Source of the DNA: Clostridiales bacterium
GTDB taxonomy: Bacteria > Bacillota > Clostridia > Peptostreptococcales > Anaerovoracaceae
DNA length: 64,000 bases
Direction of reading: 5' to 3'
NCBI GenBank assembly: GCA_015058215.1
Contig: SVCU01000003.1
Coordinates: 1-64,000 of the forward strand
The notes beneath the pieces are model-generated. The model searched no databases. It was not told the origin of the DNA and saw nothing but the letters and a program-made list of their open reading frames with translations. Positions 26,501 through 36,247 of this stretch are shown in pieces. Within the stretch, counting starts at the first letter, position 1; each line of letters begins with the position of its first letter. The position numbers and the translations under genes were made by a program.

Positions 26501-26809
26501 GGCCAGCTGCATGGCCAGGTTCAGGCCGGTCTGGCCGCCCAGGGTGGGCAGGATGCTGTCGGGACGTTCCTTACGGATGATTCTTTTGACCACCGCAGGC
26601 AGCAGAGGCTCGATGTAGACCTTGTCTGCCATGGTTTTATCGGTCATGATGGTGGCCGGGTTGGAGTTGATCAGCACAACTTCCAGGCCGCAGGCCTTCA
26701 GGGTGCGGCACACCTGGGTGCCGGCATAGTCAAATTCGGCGGCCTGGCCGATGACGATGGGGCCGGAACCGATGACCAGTACTTTTTTGATGTCGTTTCT
26801 GAGAGGCAT
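23597..26809 (-). CDS. carB: Carbamoyl-phosphate synthase large subunit
   Basis: The 1070-residue protein is full length. It has two ATP-grasp halves (GSGPIVIGQAAEFDYAG and GSGPIRIGQGVEFDY at the starts, PVGVHTGDSVVVAP and AGVHSGDSISVYP in the ATP sites), an oligomerisation segment and a C-terminal MGS-like allosteric domain (about 940-1070). It makes carbamoyl phosphate from bicarbonate, ammonia and two ATP; ammonia normally comes from CarA through a tunnel. It is the last gene of the arg operon, 15 nt after carA. Confidence 0.97.
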   Translation of the reverse strand: MPLRNDIKKVLVIGSGPIVIGQAAEFDYAGTQVCRTLKACGLEVVLINSNPATIMTDKTMADKVYIEPLLPAVVKRIIRKERPDSILPTLGGQTGLNLAMQLARSGFLDEYGVRLLGTTIETIDKAEDRQLFKDMLEEINQPLIPSKVVEKVEDALEYAEEIGYPVIVRPAYTLGGTGGGIVNNSTELAEVAENGLRLSPITQVLIEKGIAGWKEIEFEVIRDSKDNVITVCSMENIDPVGVHTGDSVVVAPALTLSDKEYQMLRTAAVNIIRALKIEGGCNCQFALHPDSFEYAVIEVNPRVSRSSALASKATGYPIAKVASLIAVGYTLDEIVNSVTGSTYACFEPSIDYVVVKFPKWPFDKFVYGNRNLGSAMKATGEVMAIGTSFEQAIMKSVRCIELGLKTLDLPKLAGKSKEELLQLLTKATDERLFVIYAALKAGITPEEIYNINKIDPWYSYKMLNLIDMEKRLQAAGAEGKLADDLYLAAKKMGFLDETIEKRSGLAIDEKRYASFKMVDTCAAEFEAETPYFYSTFDGENEAVEFLEKNKSDKKKVVVFGSGPIRIGQGVEFDYCSVHCVNTLKKLGYEAILINNNPETVSTDFDVSDRLYFEPLTPEDVESVMQTEKPDGAVVQFGGQTAIKLTKYLRNTDIPILGTSADSIDAAEDRERFNELLAQCGIPQPEGKTAFTAEEAVACAESLGYPVLLRPSYVLGGQNMIIAYSSADVEEYMGIITAAGELENPVLIDQYLMGTECEIDAVCDGEDFLIPGIMEHIERAGVHSGDSISVYPPVNLSKEVCDTIVDYTGKLCRALNVKGLVNIQYVYFKGQLYVIEVNPRSSRTVPYISKVTNIPIVELATRVCFGEKLADMGFGTGLHPAEKIVAVKVPVFSFSKLHDVDVSLGPEMKSTGEVLGLDRDFDTAVYKGLLAAGYELHKVGSSVLMSVKDADKPELVPLAKKFVKYGYDIIASEKTARYLNDHGVDAVSVDMDSDEGIKKVIDIFDSGAIDFVVSTSKVGRKPAEYSVQIRRKAIERSIATLTSIDTANALVNCLLEGNTVEDIALIDICKL

Positions 26810-26824
26810 TTGTTCCTTCCCTCC

Positions 26825-27949
26825 TTACTTCTGCTTGAAATTCTGCTTCTGCTTGTTGGCCAGAATGCGGCTGACCAGTTCATCCAGCAGATAATGGGTA
26901 TCCAGAGGGCCGCCGCTGGTTTCCGGCAGGAACTGCACGGAGAAACCGTTGCAGCAGCTGTAGCGGATGCCTTCGCAGCTGTTATCGTTCACGTTCACAT
27001 GGCTGACGGTGCCCGCTTCCTCGGGAAGATCTGTGACCACATAGCCGTGATTCTGGGAAGTGATCAGTACCTTATCCATGGAGAGATTACGAACGGGCTG
27101 GTTGCCGCCGCGGTGGCCATAGACCATCTTTTCCACCTTGGCACCGGCGGCGAGAGCCATCACCTGGTGACCCAGGCCTACGCCGTACAGGGGAAGACCG
27201 GTCTCCATCAGGTCTTTTACGACCGCCAGAGTTTCGGGCAGTTCTTCGGGGCTTCCGGGGCCGTTGGACAGTACGAAAGCGTCGGGATGGTACTGCAGCA
27301 CATCCTTCAGGGATGCGTTACAGGGAACCATGATCACGTTGCAGTGCCGTGCCAGCAGACCCTTTACCAGATTGCCGATGGCACCCAGATCGTAGACCAC
27401 CACCGTGTGTCTGGGGTTGTCGCAGGCAACGGCATGGGCCTTTTTGCAGGATACGGCAGCCGCACCGCCGGCGGGGCTGTAGGAAGCGATCTCCTGCAGC
27501 AGGGCGGCCATGGCAGCCGCATCGGCGGGGTATTCCGTCACGATGGCGGCGTTCATCACGCCGTTCTTCCGCAGTTTTCGGGTAATGGCACGGGTATCCA
27601 CGTCGCAGATGCCCACAACGCCTTTTTCCTTCAGGAAACCTTCCAAAGTGCCTTCACAGCGGAAGTTGGAGGGTTCTTCGCAGAGCTCACGCACCACGTA
27701 GCCCTTGGCCCAAACCGGTTTGCTGCCGGAATCAAAACTGTTGACACCGTAATTGCCGATCATGGGGAAGGTCTGGGTGACCAGCTGTCCGTAATAACCG
27801 GAATCGGTAAGGGTCTCCTGATAGCCGGTCATGGCAGTGCTGCAGACCAGCTCGCCCAGGCTTTTCCCTTCGACACCGATGCTTTTTCCTTCGTAGACCG
27901 TCCCGTCTTTCAGGATCAGCCATGCTTTTTTTCTGTCGAGTACGCTCAT
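26825..27949 (-). CDS. carA: Carbamoyl-phosphate synthase small subunit with inactivated glutaminase site
   Basis: The 374-residue protein has the CarA N-terminal domain and a class I amidotransferase fold (LSNGPGSPEELPE, ITSQNHGYVV). The nucleophile Cys of GxCLGHQ is Gly258 here (GVGLGHQ, codon GGC at 27176-27178). The catalytic His of QGHPE is Leu341 (QFLPE, codon CTG at 26927-26929); only the Glu (343) of the triad remains. Glutamine hydrolysis should be lost, as in E. coli Cys-to-Gly mutants and vertebrate CPS I, which use free ammonia. The reading frame is intact and well conserved, so it is a retained scaffold and not a pseudogene. Confidence 0.93.
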   Translation of the reverse strand: MSVLDRKKAWLILKDGTVYEGKSIGVEGKSLGELVCSTAMTGYQETLTDSGYYGQLVTQTFPMIGNYGVNSFDSGSKPVWAKGYVVRELCEEPSNFRCEGTLEGFLKEKGVVGICDVDTRAITRKLRKNGVMNAAIVTEYPADAAAMAALLQEIASYSPAGGAAAVSCKKAHAVACDNPRHTVVVYDLGAIGNLVKGLLARHCNVIMVPCNASLKDVLQYHPDAFVLSNGPGSPEELPETLAVVKDLMETGLPLYGVGLGHQVMALAAGAKVEKMVYGHRGGNQPVRNLSMDKVLITSQNHGYVVTDLPEEAGTVSHVNVNDNSCEGIRYSCCNGFSVQFLPETSGGPLDTHYLLDELVSRILANKQKQNFKQK

Positions 27950-27960
27950 GGGGTTTCCTT

Positions 27961-29130
27961 TCAGTTCTTTAATACGTCTAACAGGATGGCCAGGCCTTCC
28001 TGCAGTTCTTCGTCGCTGATGGTGAGGGGCGGCAGCAGGCGCACACGGGTTTTGGCCGTCAGCACCAGCAGGCCCTGTTCCCGGCAGGCTGCCACGATGT
28101 CAGCCGCCTTTTTGGTTTTCAGTTCGATGCCGATCATGAGCCCCATGCCGGAGACACCGGCAACTTCGGGAATCTGCAGCAGGGCTTCCCGGATGAGAGC
28201 ACCCTTCTTTTTCACGGAATCGAAGAGTTTATCGGTCATGCAGGAGAGCACGTAATTGGCCCCTGCACAGGCTACGGGGTTGCCGCCGAAGGTGGAGCCG
28301 TGGTCGCCGGCGGTCATGGCATCTTTGCACTTTTCTCCCACGATGAAAGCACCGATGGGGAGGCCGCCGCCCAGCCCTTTGGCTACGGTCACGATGTCGG
28401 GCTGAATGCCGAACTGCTGGAAGCAGAACAGGCTGCCGGTGCGGCCGATGCCGGTCTGCACTTCATCGATGATCAGCAGAATGTCATTTTCCTTGCAGAA
28501 GGTTTCCACGTCCTTGACGAACTGAGGATCCAGGGCCATAACGCCCCCTTCCCCCTGCACCAGTTCCATCATGACAGCGCAGGCCCCCTCAGCCTTGGCC
28601 TTCACATCGTCCAGGTTGCCGGCTTCCGCATAGGCATGGCCTTCCGGGAAGGGCCCGAACCACTTGTGGAACACGTCCTGCCCGGTGGCGGTGACGGTGG
28701 AAAGCGTTCTGCCGTGGAAGGAGTTGACCAGGGTCACGATCTTGCTTCTGCCTTCCCCGTACTTCAGCACGCTGTACTTGCGGGCGCACTTCATAGCGCC
28801 TTCATTGGCTTCTGCACCGGAGTTTCCAAAGAACACCCTGGAAAGGCCGGTGCGCTTCACCAGCTGCTCCGCCAGTCTGACACAGGGCTCCGTGTAGTAC
28901 AGGTTAGAAATGTGCTGCAGGCTCAGGGCCTGTGCAGCCACAGCCTCCGCCCAGCCGTAATCGCTGAAACCTAAAGAATTGACGCCGATGCCGGCGGTCA
29001 TATCGATGTATTTTTTGCCTTCCGCATCCCAGCAGGTGGCATTGCTGCCCTTCTCCAGAACGATGGGATTGCGGCCGTATGTACCAAGAATGTATTCCTG
29101 ATCTAAGGCTTTGATTTCGTTTGCATCCAA
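27961..29130 (-). CDS. argD: Acetylornithine aminotransferase
   Basis: The 389-residue PLP enzyme of class III has GNSGAEANEGAMKCARKY, LLIIDEVQTGIGRTG and the PLP-binding Lys in VTVAKGLGGGLPIGAF. It transfers the amino group of glutamate to N-acetylglutamate semialdehyde. Context between argB and carA in the operon supports argD over other ornithine aminotransferases. Length is typical. Confidence 0.95.
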   Translation of the reverse strand: MDANEIKALDQEYILGTYGRNPIVLEKGSNATCWDAEGKKYIDMTAGIGVNSLGFSDYGWAEAVAAQALSLQHISNLYYTEPCVRLAEQLVKRTGLSRVFFGNSGAEANEGAMKCARKYSVLKYGEGRSKIVTLVNSFHGRTLSTVTATGQDVFHKWFGPFPEGHAYAEAGNLDDVKAKAEGACAVMMELVQGEGGVMALDPQFVKDVETFCKENDILLIIDEVQTGIGRTGSLFCFQQFGIQPDIVTVAKGLGGGLPIGAFIVGEKCKDAMTAGDHGSTFGGNPVACAGANYVLSCMTDKLFDSVKKKGALIREALLQIPEVAGVSGMGLMIGIELKTKKAADIVAACREQGLLVLTAKTRVRLLPPLTISDEELQEGLAILLDVLKN

Positions 29131-29172
29131 GGGGGTTACCTCCTCTTCTCCGGTTTGTGCCGGATGGTTTCG

Positions 29173-29970
29173 CTATTTGGTAAAAGTGGTTCCGACAGGT
29201 TCTTCACCGGCCAGTGCAGCCAGCAGGTTGTGCACTGTTCTGCCGTCGATGATCTGTGCCTGCGGAACGCCGGCATCCAGTGCTGCGGTGCAGGCTCCCA
29301 CCTTGGGGATCATGCCGCCGGCCAGAATGCCTTCTTCGATGAGTTTCTCCACTCCTGCCAGATCCACCTGAGAAATCAGCGTGGAGGGATCGTCTTTATC
29401 CCGCAGCAGGCCGGGAACGTCGGTCATGGAGATGAAACGGTCCGCGCCGAGAGCACCGGCCAGAGCGGCAGCTGCCGTATCCGCGTTGATGTTGTAGGCC
29501 TGTCCGTCCTTCCCCATGCCGATGGTGGCAATGACGGGGATGGCACCGGCTTCCCAGGCTGCCAGGACCGGCTCCGGGTTCACGGCGACCACTTCGCCCA
29601 CAAGACCGTAATCCACGTCGTCCTGCTTCTTTTCGCAGAGGAACATGGCGCCGTCCATGCCGCAGAGGCCCATGGCCTTGCCGCCCAGTACCTGGATCAG
29701 GGCCACCAGGTCTTTGTTGACCTTGCCGGCCAGCACGCTCTGCACCACTTCCATAGTCTCTTCGTCCGTATAGCGGAGGCCCTTGATGAACACGGCCTCT
29801 TTGCCGATCTTCTGCAGCATTTTGTTGATCTCGGGGCCGCCGCCGTGGATCAGCACCACTTTATGGCCCGCCTTCGTCAGGGTGACGATATCTTCCATGA
29901 CAGCCTTCTTCAGTTCGGGGCTCTTCATGGCATTTCCGCCGTACTTCACGGCGTAGATCTTTTCAGACAT
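29173..29970 (-). CDS. argB: Acetylglutamate kinase
   Basis: The 265-residue amino-acid kinase starts MSEKIYAVKYGGNAM at 29970 with AGGAG upstream. Motifs are VLIHGGGPEINKML (substrate site), VGEVVAVNP and NINADTAAAALAGALGADR. It phosphorylates N-acetylglutamate, the usual site of arginine feedback. The family normally runs near 290 residues; this one is slightly short and lacks the N-terminal helix that in arginine-sensitive hexameric forms mediates inhibition, so it may be arginine-insensitive (inference). Confidence 0.95.
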   Translation of the reverse strand: MSEKIYAVKYGGNAMKSPELKKAVMEDIVTLTKAGHKVVLIHGGGPEINKMLQKIGKEAVFIKGLRYTDEETMEVVQSVLAGKVNKDLVALIQVLGGKAMGLCGMDGAMFLCEKKQDDVDYGLVGEVVAVNPEPVLAAWEAGAIPVIATIGMGKDGQAYNINADTAAAALAGALGADRFISMTDVPGLLRDKDDPSTLISQVDLAGVEKLIEEGILAGGMIPKVGACTAALDAGVPQAQIIDGRTVHNLLAALAGEEPVGTTFTK

Positions 29971-30055
29971 GATAGACTCCTGTATTGTTTCGATTTTAAG
30001 GAAAAGCTCGGTAAGGCTCACCCGTTCCGGGAGCCCTCCGAGCCGTATGTTCACA

Positions 30056-31276
30056 TCAGGTGCGATAATCTCCGTTGATCTTTACGTAATCGTAGGTGAG
30101 GTCGCAGCCCCAGGCCTTGGCGGTACCTTCGCCCTGGTGCAGGTCTACGATGATCTGGATCTCCTTGGCAGTGAGGATCTCCGCTGCCATATCTTCGCTG
30201 TAATCGTGGTATTTGGCATCCTTGCAGACGGTAACGCTGCCGAAGCCGGAAGCCAGCTGCACTTCGATCTTGCTGATATCGAAGTCTGCCTTGGCATAGC
30301 CGACGGCGCAGAGTACGCGGCCCCAGTTGGCATCTTCACCGAACATGGCGGCCTTCAGCAGGCTGCTCTGGATGACGGTCTTGGATACCACCCGGGCCAC
30401 TTCGTGGTCGGGAGCACCCTTTACGGTGCATTCCAGCAGTTTGGTGGCACCTTCGCCGTCGGAAGCGATGTAACGGGCCATCCGTGCACCCACCATGTTG
30501 AGGGCTTCACAGAAGATCTTGAATTCTTCGCTGTTCTCGTCGGCGATCATTTCGTTTTCCGCCATGCCGTTGGCCAGGATGAAAACGGAGTCGTTGGTGG
30601 AGGTATCGCCGTCTACACTGATCTGGTTGAAGGTGTCCTTTACGCTTTCGGAAAGAGCCTTCTGCAGCAGTGCAGGGGTGATGGCGCAGTCGGTGGTGAT
30701 GAAGCAGAGCATGGTGGCCATGTTGGGGTTGATCATGCCGCTGCCCTTGGCGATGGCACCCATGCGGCACATCTTACCGCCGATCTCGAAGAAAACAGCA
30801 ACTTCCTTCTTGATGGTATCGGTGGTCATGATGGCATAGGCTGCGGCATCGGAACCGTTGTAGGCCAGCTTCTTCACCAGTTCGGGAATGCCCCGCTTGA
30901 AGGGGTCGATGGTCAGTTCTTCCCCGATGACACCGGTGGAAGAAACGATGATGTCTTCGGGCTTCAGGCCCAGGGCTTCGGCGGTGAGTTCGCAGGTGGT
31001 TTCCGCCAGCCAGACACCGTTGGGTGCGCAGGTGTTGGCGTTTCCGCTGTTGCAGATCACAGCCTGGGCATACCCGTCTGCCAGGTGAGCCTTGGTGACG
31101 GCCAGGGGTGCGCCCTTTACTTTATTGGTGGTATAAACGCCGGCGGCGGCACAGGGCACGTCGCTGACGATCATGGCAAGATCGCTTTTGGTTTTGTTCC
31201 GGCGGATCCCGCAATGCACGCCGGCAGCCCGGAAGCCTTTGGGAGCGCATACGCCGCTTTCAACTAAATTGACCAT
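30056..31276 (-). CDS. argJ: Bifunctional ornithine acetyltransferase / N-acetylglutamate synthase
   Basis: The 406-residue protein contains the autocleavage site in KGSGMINPNMATMLCFITTD; the Thr after NMA becomes the nucleophile of the second subunit. It recycles the acetyl group from acetylornithine to glutamate, so a separate argA and argE are not needed. The start at 31276 (MVNLVESGVCAPKGF) has GGAGG upstream. Whether it also uses acetyl-CoA (bifunctional) is not decidable by eye. Confidence 0.95.
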   Translation of the reverse strand: MVNLVESGVCAPKGFRAAGVHCGIRRNKTKSDLAMIVSDVPCAAAGVYTTNKVKGAPLAVTKAHLADGYAQAVICNSGNANTCAPNGVWLAETTCELTAEALGLKPEDIIVSSTGVIGEELTIDPFKRGIPELVKKLAYNGSDAAAYAIMTTDTIKKEVAVFFEIGGKMCRMGAIAKGSGMINPNMATMLCFITTDCAITPALLQKALSESVKDTFNQISVDGDTSTNDSVFILANGMAENEMIADENSEEFKIFCEALNMVGARMARYIASDGEGATKLLECTVKGAPDHEVARVVSKTVIQSSLLKAAMFGEDANWGRVLCAVGYAKADFDISKIEVQLASGFGSVTVCKDAKYHDYSEDMAAEILTAKEIQIIVDLHQGEGTAKAWGCDLTYDYVKINGDYRT

Positions 31277-31364
31277 AGTGGGTGTCCTCCTTGAATGGAA
31301 TGTGTGAGTGGTTTGGATTGTATGGGATGGGCGGCCGAATTCAGGGCCTGGCCGCCCTTTCTGT

Positions 31365-32327
31365 CTAAAGATCTGTAGCCAGTCCGGTGGTTTCCGGCAG
31401 GCCAAGGGCCAGATTCATGCACTGCACGGCAGCGCCGGAGGCGCCTTTCCCCAGATTATCGAACCGGGAAACCAGGATCATCTGTTCTTCTCTTCCCAGA
31501 ACGAAAATTTCCAGCGCATCGCTGCCGGCCATCTTGTTGGCGGGCAGGGTGCCGTCTTCGGGAGCCACGCCGTAGGCATGGACCTTGATCAGTGCGGAGC
31601 CTTTGTAATACTGCGCCAGCGCTTCCGCCACTTCCTTGGGAGTGACCTTCTTTGCCAGCAGTCTGCCGTGAAGGGGAACGGTTACTTCCATGCCGCAGTA
31701 GTAATCGGCAACGATGGGGTTGAACACAGGCGCCTGAGAGAGACCGCAGACGGCAGTCATTTCCGGCAGATGCTTGTGGGTCTGCCCCAGAGCATACTGC
31801 CTGGGGCTGCTGTAGCCCCTGGGTCTTTCTGCGTCCTCATATGCCGCGATCATCTTCTTGCCGCCGCCGCTGTACCCGGTGAGGGAATGGACGGTGAAGG
31901 GATAATCGGGTGCGGCGATGCCCAGTTCAACGAGCGGGGCCGCCAGGGAAACGAACCCCGTGGCATGGCATCCGGGAACGGCAATCTTCTGTGCCTTCCG
32001 GATCAGCTCCCGTTGGGCTCCGCTGTGGAGTTCGGGGAAACCGTAGGTCCAGCCTTCTGCCGTTCTGTGTGCGGTGGAGGTGTCCAGGATCCGGGTGGTG
32101 ATGCCTTCCTGTTCCGCCGCTTCACAGATCTCGCGGGAGGCGGCATCCGGCAGGCAGAGGAAGGCGGCATCGGCGGCATCCAGCAGACGGAGCCGTTCCG
32201 AAAGATCCTTCCGTTTTTCTTCTTCGATGAGCAGCAGCTCGATCTCGTCCCGGCCTCCCAGCCGTTCGTGGATCCGGAGGCCCGTGGTCCCCTCTCTGCC
32301 GTCGATGAATACTTTCAGTTTGTTCAT
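31365..32327 (-). CDS. argC: N-acetyl-gamma-glutamyl-phosphate reductase, short (type 2) form
   Basis: The 320-residue protein begins MNKLKVFIDGREGTTGLRIHERL, the opening of the less common short ArgC family, and has the catalytic Cys in VPGCHATGFVSL. The second-domain blocks HSLTGYSGGGKKMI and TVPLHGRLL follow. It reduces N-acetylglutamyl phosphate to the semialdehyde with NADPH. The type 2 form is less usual in Firmicutes than the roughly 345-residue type. Confidence 0.93.
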   Translation of the reverse strand: MNKLKVFIDGREGTTGLRIHERLGGRDEIELLLIEEEKRKDLSERLRLLDAADAAFLCLPDAASREICEAAEQEGITTRILDTSTAHRTAEGWTYGFPELHSGAQRELIRKAQKIAVPGCHATGFVSLAAPLVELGIAAPDYPFTVHSLTGYSGGGKKMIAAYEDAERPRGYSSPRQYALGQTHKHLPEMTAVCGLSQAPVFNPIVADYYCGMEVTVPLHGRLLAKKVTPKEVAEALAQYYKGSALIKVHAYGVAPEDGTLPANKMAGSDALEIFVLGREEQMILVSRFDNLGKGASGAAVQCMNLALGLPETTGLATDL

Positions 32328-32379
32328 GGTGTATATCCTTTCGCTGCCGCAGCCCCTCCCTGCGGCGGCAGCTTCTGCA

Positions 32380-33756
32380 TTACAGGTCTGCCAGCCGATC
32401 GGAAAGCTGTGCGGCCTGCATCTTGACCTGGTCCGGTGCGGGGCCGCCGTAAGAGGTACGGCCTTTGACACAGGTTTCCAGAGAAATGGCTTCGTACACG
32501 TCTTCCTCGAAGAGCTCGCTCTGTTCCTTCAGAAAATCCAGAGGCAGGTCTTCCAGAACGGTATCGTGGGCGATGCACCAGCCCACCAGGCTGCCGCTGA
32601 TCTTGTAGGCGCTGCGGAAAGGCATGCCCTTCTTGGTCAGGTAATCGGCCAGGTCGGTGGCGTTGATGAAGCCCTTTGCGGCCGCCTTGCGCATATTGCC
32701 GGGCAGCACGCGGATGGTGGAAAGCATGGGAGTAAAGGTCTTCAGGCATTCCTTCACGGTGTCTACCGCGTCGAAAATGGCTTCTTTGTCTTCCTGCATG
32801 TCTTTGTTATACGCAAGAGGCAGACCCTTCAGTGCGGTCAGAAGCGCCATCAGATCGCCGTACACACGTCCGGTCTTGCCGCGGACCAGTTCTGCCACAT
32901 CGGGGTTCTTCTTCTGGGGCATGATGCTGGAACCGGTGCTGAAGGCGTCGTCCAGTTCGATGAACTTGAATTCCCAGCTGCACCACAGGATGATCTCTTC
33001 GGAGAACCGGGAAAGGTGCATGGAGATCAGGGACAGATCCGCTGCCAGTTCGATGGCGAAATCTCTGTCGGACACACCGTCCAGACTGTTCCGGGAAACG
33101 GCGGTGAAGCCCAGGGCTTCTGCCACCATGTGACGATCGATGGGATAGGTGGTGCCGGCCAGAGCACCGCTGCCCAGAGGCAGCACCTTGGTACGGGCCA
33201 TGCACTGCTGCAGACGTTCCAGGTCGCGCAGGAACATTTCGCCGTAGGCCAGCAGATGGTGACCGAAGGTGATGGGCTGTGCCCGCTGCAGATGGGTGTA
33301 ACCGGGCATGACCACTTCGGCATGCTCTTCTGCCATTTCTGCCAGCAGGGCGATCAGCTGCCGCAGCAGGGCGATCAGTTCCTCTTCTTCTTTCAGAAGG
33401 TAGAGGCGCAGATCCAGTGCCACCTGGTCGTTTCTACTTCTTGCGGTGTGAAGACGTCTGCCGGGATCACCGATCCGCTTGGTCAGTTCTTCTTCCACAA
33501 ACATATGGATATCTTCGCTGTCGTTGTCAAAAGTCAATACGCCCGTTTCGATGTCTTTCAGGATGGAAGTAAGACCGGCAAGGATCGACTCCGCGTCCTC
33601 GCCGGTAATGATTCCCTGTGCGGCCAGCATCTTCGCATGTGCCATGCTGCCGGTGATATCGGCGCTGTACATGCGCTGGTCAAACGGAAGAGACGTATTG
33701 AAGCTGTTTACCTGGGCATCCGTATCAGCCTGGATGCGGCCCTGCCAAAGCTTCAT
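32380..33756 (-). CDS. argH: Argininosuccinate lyase
   Basis: The 458-residue protein of the fumarase/aspartase superfamily has the signature GSSIMPQKKNPDVAELVRGK with the catalytic Ser loop, TARSRNDQVA and TPGYTHLQRAQP-like PGYTHLQRAQPITFGHH. It releases arginine and fumarate from argininosuccinate. It lies between argG and argC, all in the same direction. Confidence 0.97.
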   Translation of the reverse strand: MKLWQGRIQADTDAQVNSFNTSLPFDQRMYSADITGSMAHAKMLAAQGIITGEDAESILAGLTSILKDIETGVLTFDNDSEDIHMFVEEELTKRIGDPGRRLHTARSRNDQVALDLRLYLLKEEEELIALLRQLIALLAEMAEEHAEVVMPGYTHLQRAQPITFGHHLLAYGEMFLRDLERLQQCMARTKVLPLGSGALAGTTYPIDRHMVAEALGFTAVSRNSLDGVSDRDFAIELAADLSLISMHLSRFSEEIILWCSWEFKFIELDDAFSTGSSIMPQKKNPDVAELVRGKTGRVYGDLMALLTALKGLPLAYNKDMQEDKEAIFDAVDTVKECLKTFTPMLSTIRVLPGNMRKAAAKGFINATDLADYLTKKGMPFRSAYKISGSLVGWCIAHDTVLEDLPLDFLKEQSELFEEDVYEAISLETCVKGRTSYGGPAPDQVKMQAAQLSDRLADL

Positions 33757-33843
33757 AAGGTTTCCTCACTTATTGATCGTATTTGGGCCGGTCTTGCGGG
33801 GACCGGCCGGCCCGGCGGCGAAAGTGCCGCAAACTGCTTTCGG

Positions 33844-35067
<1,224 letters not shown>

Positions 35068-35099
35068 GATCTATTTCCTCCTTGATTGGTTAGAGACGG

Positions 35100-35250
35100 G
35101 TTCGTCTTGGTATTTTTGAATACTCCCCCATTATATCCTTTCCGGGAAGATTGTCAATGGGTTTTCTGCATAATTTATGAATTGTTTTTGAATTTTTCTA
35201 TGGTTTATTCATGTTTTTTGGGCTTTTTATGCATTATTTGATGTATAATT
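35100..35250 (-). promoter_or_regulatory. Candidate ARG boxes around the arg promoter
   Basis: Several AT-rich half-sites of the ArgR type (TGAATAAA, TGCATAAA, TTCATAAA, and AGTATTCAAAAATAC at the transcription start) occur at 35109-35131 and 35165-35250. The density and position fit ArgR repression by arginine. No single site is a full consensus match by eye, and the argR gene is not in the window. Confidence 0.45.
35130..35157 (-). promoter_or_regulatory. Promoter of the arg/car operon
   Basis: Minus-strand TTGACA (35152-35157) and TATAAT (35130-35135), 16-nt spacer. This single promoter can drive all eight genes to carB. Confidence 0.9.
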
Positions 35251-35260
35251 GCATAAAACC

Positions 35261-36100
35261 CTATTCATGTGTATCCAGTGCCGCCTGCCGCAGGAAGGTG
35301 AGCATCATTTTCTGGAAATTGCTGTCCACTTCCGGCACGAAAGCGTTGCGGATGAACTCATCCTGCTTGTGCCAGTGGTGGGGATCGGGCTCCCCTGCTT
35401 CGTTCATGGCGGCCAGCTTCAGGATCTGCTTGAACACATCCCGGCGGCGCGCTTCACTGTGTCCCTTCCGCAGGAAGGAATACAGGGTATTATAATAATG
35501 CGGTCTCCAGTTGCCTTCGTTGGCCAGCTTCACGAAATGCTCCATGACGCCCCAGTTCTGCAGGTAGGCCACATCCGCCCAGCGCAGGGAATAAATGCCT
35601 TCCTTTTCGGTGGTGTCCACGATGTATTTGGTGGTGCCGAACCGGCTGATGATGTCGTCCCGCACGTCCTTCCCCATGAGGATGGAGCTGCTCTTCACCT
35701 TGCTTTCCAGCGTGTAGGCGGAGATGTAGGCCTGACCCACCATCAGTTCCTCCCGCAGGTTCTGGGTGGGTTCGTTGCGGACTTCCATAAAGTTGCCTTT
35801 GGAGATGGCACCCCGCAGCAGGATGCCGTTCTTCCAGAAGGTGCTCTTGCAGAGCGCCAGAGAAAACTGCAGCAGCATGGCCAGCGCTCTGTCGGAAACA
35901 TCCTCCGTATAGGCGATGACGGAATCGCTGACCAGGAGCGCGGTCATGAGACCGGCATCATCCTTCTGACAGCGGTTCCATTCCTCCCGCACCGTGGCGG
36001 CGATGCCGCGGATCATCTCTTCCGATTCCTTCTGGGTCTGCCGGGCCACCTGTCCTTTGAAGCCCAGAGTGTCCAAAAATGCAACATAGCGTTCTGCCAT
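35261..36100 (-). CDS. Unknown protein with class III nucleotide cyclase-like motifs
   Basis: The 279-residue protein starts MAERYVAFLDTLGFKG behind GAGGAGG. The pattern FLDxLGFK (Asp10), LLVSDSVIAY (second Asp near 58), LLRGAISKGNF and VGQAYISAYTLESK resembles a family of small cyclase-like proteins that keep two metal-binding Asp residues. No signal peptide or membrane helix is visible. A nucleotide-signalling role is inference; no effector gene of a Pycsar- or CBASS-like system is adjacent. It lies alone between the arg promoter region and the divergent sigma-factor operon. Confidence 0.6.
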   Translation of the reverse strand: MAERYVAFLDTLGFKGQVARQTQKESEEMIRGIAATVREEWNRCQKDDAGLMTALLVSDSVIAYTEDVSDRALAMLLQFSLALCKSTFWKNGILLRGAISKGNFMEVRNEPTQNLREELMVGQAYISAYTLESKVKSSSILMGKDVRDDIISRFGTTKYIVDTTEKEGIYSLRWADVAYLQNWGVMEHFVKLANEGNWRPHYYNTLYSFLRKGHSEARRRDVFKQILKLAAMNEAGEPDPHHWHKQDEFIRNAFVPEVDSNFQKMMLTFLRQAALDTHE

Positions 36101-36172
36101 AAGAGTTCCTCCTCTTTTTTCTACAATTATATACAATTATCATCATACCACAGAATAATGGGGTCTTGCAGA

Positions 36173-36200
36173 AAATTTTATTTTTGGTATAAATAAAATG
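36173..36200 (+). promoter_or_regulatory. Possible promoter of the sigma-factor operon
   Basis: Upstream of the GTG start an AT-rich stretch has TTGCAG and TATAAA about 16 nt apart. The small palindrome GACC-TTAT-GGTC follows, in which a weak ECF-type element cannot be excluded. Confidence 0.4.
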
Positions 36201-36247
36201 TGACCTTATGGTCTTTTCATGCGTTTTAGTTACAGGGAGGTAAAGCA

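Noticed and set aside
23540..28255. A 1571-codon plus-strand open frame
   Set aside because: It lies opposite carB, carA and argD, has no recognisable domain, and its composition (Gly, His, Gln, Val) is what the codon bias of the minus-strand genes produces in the antisense frame.
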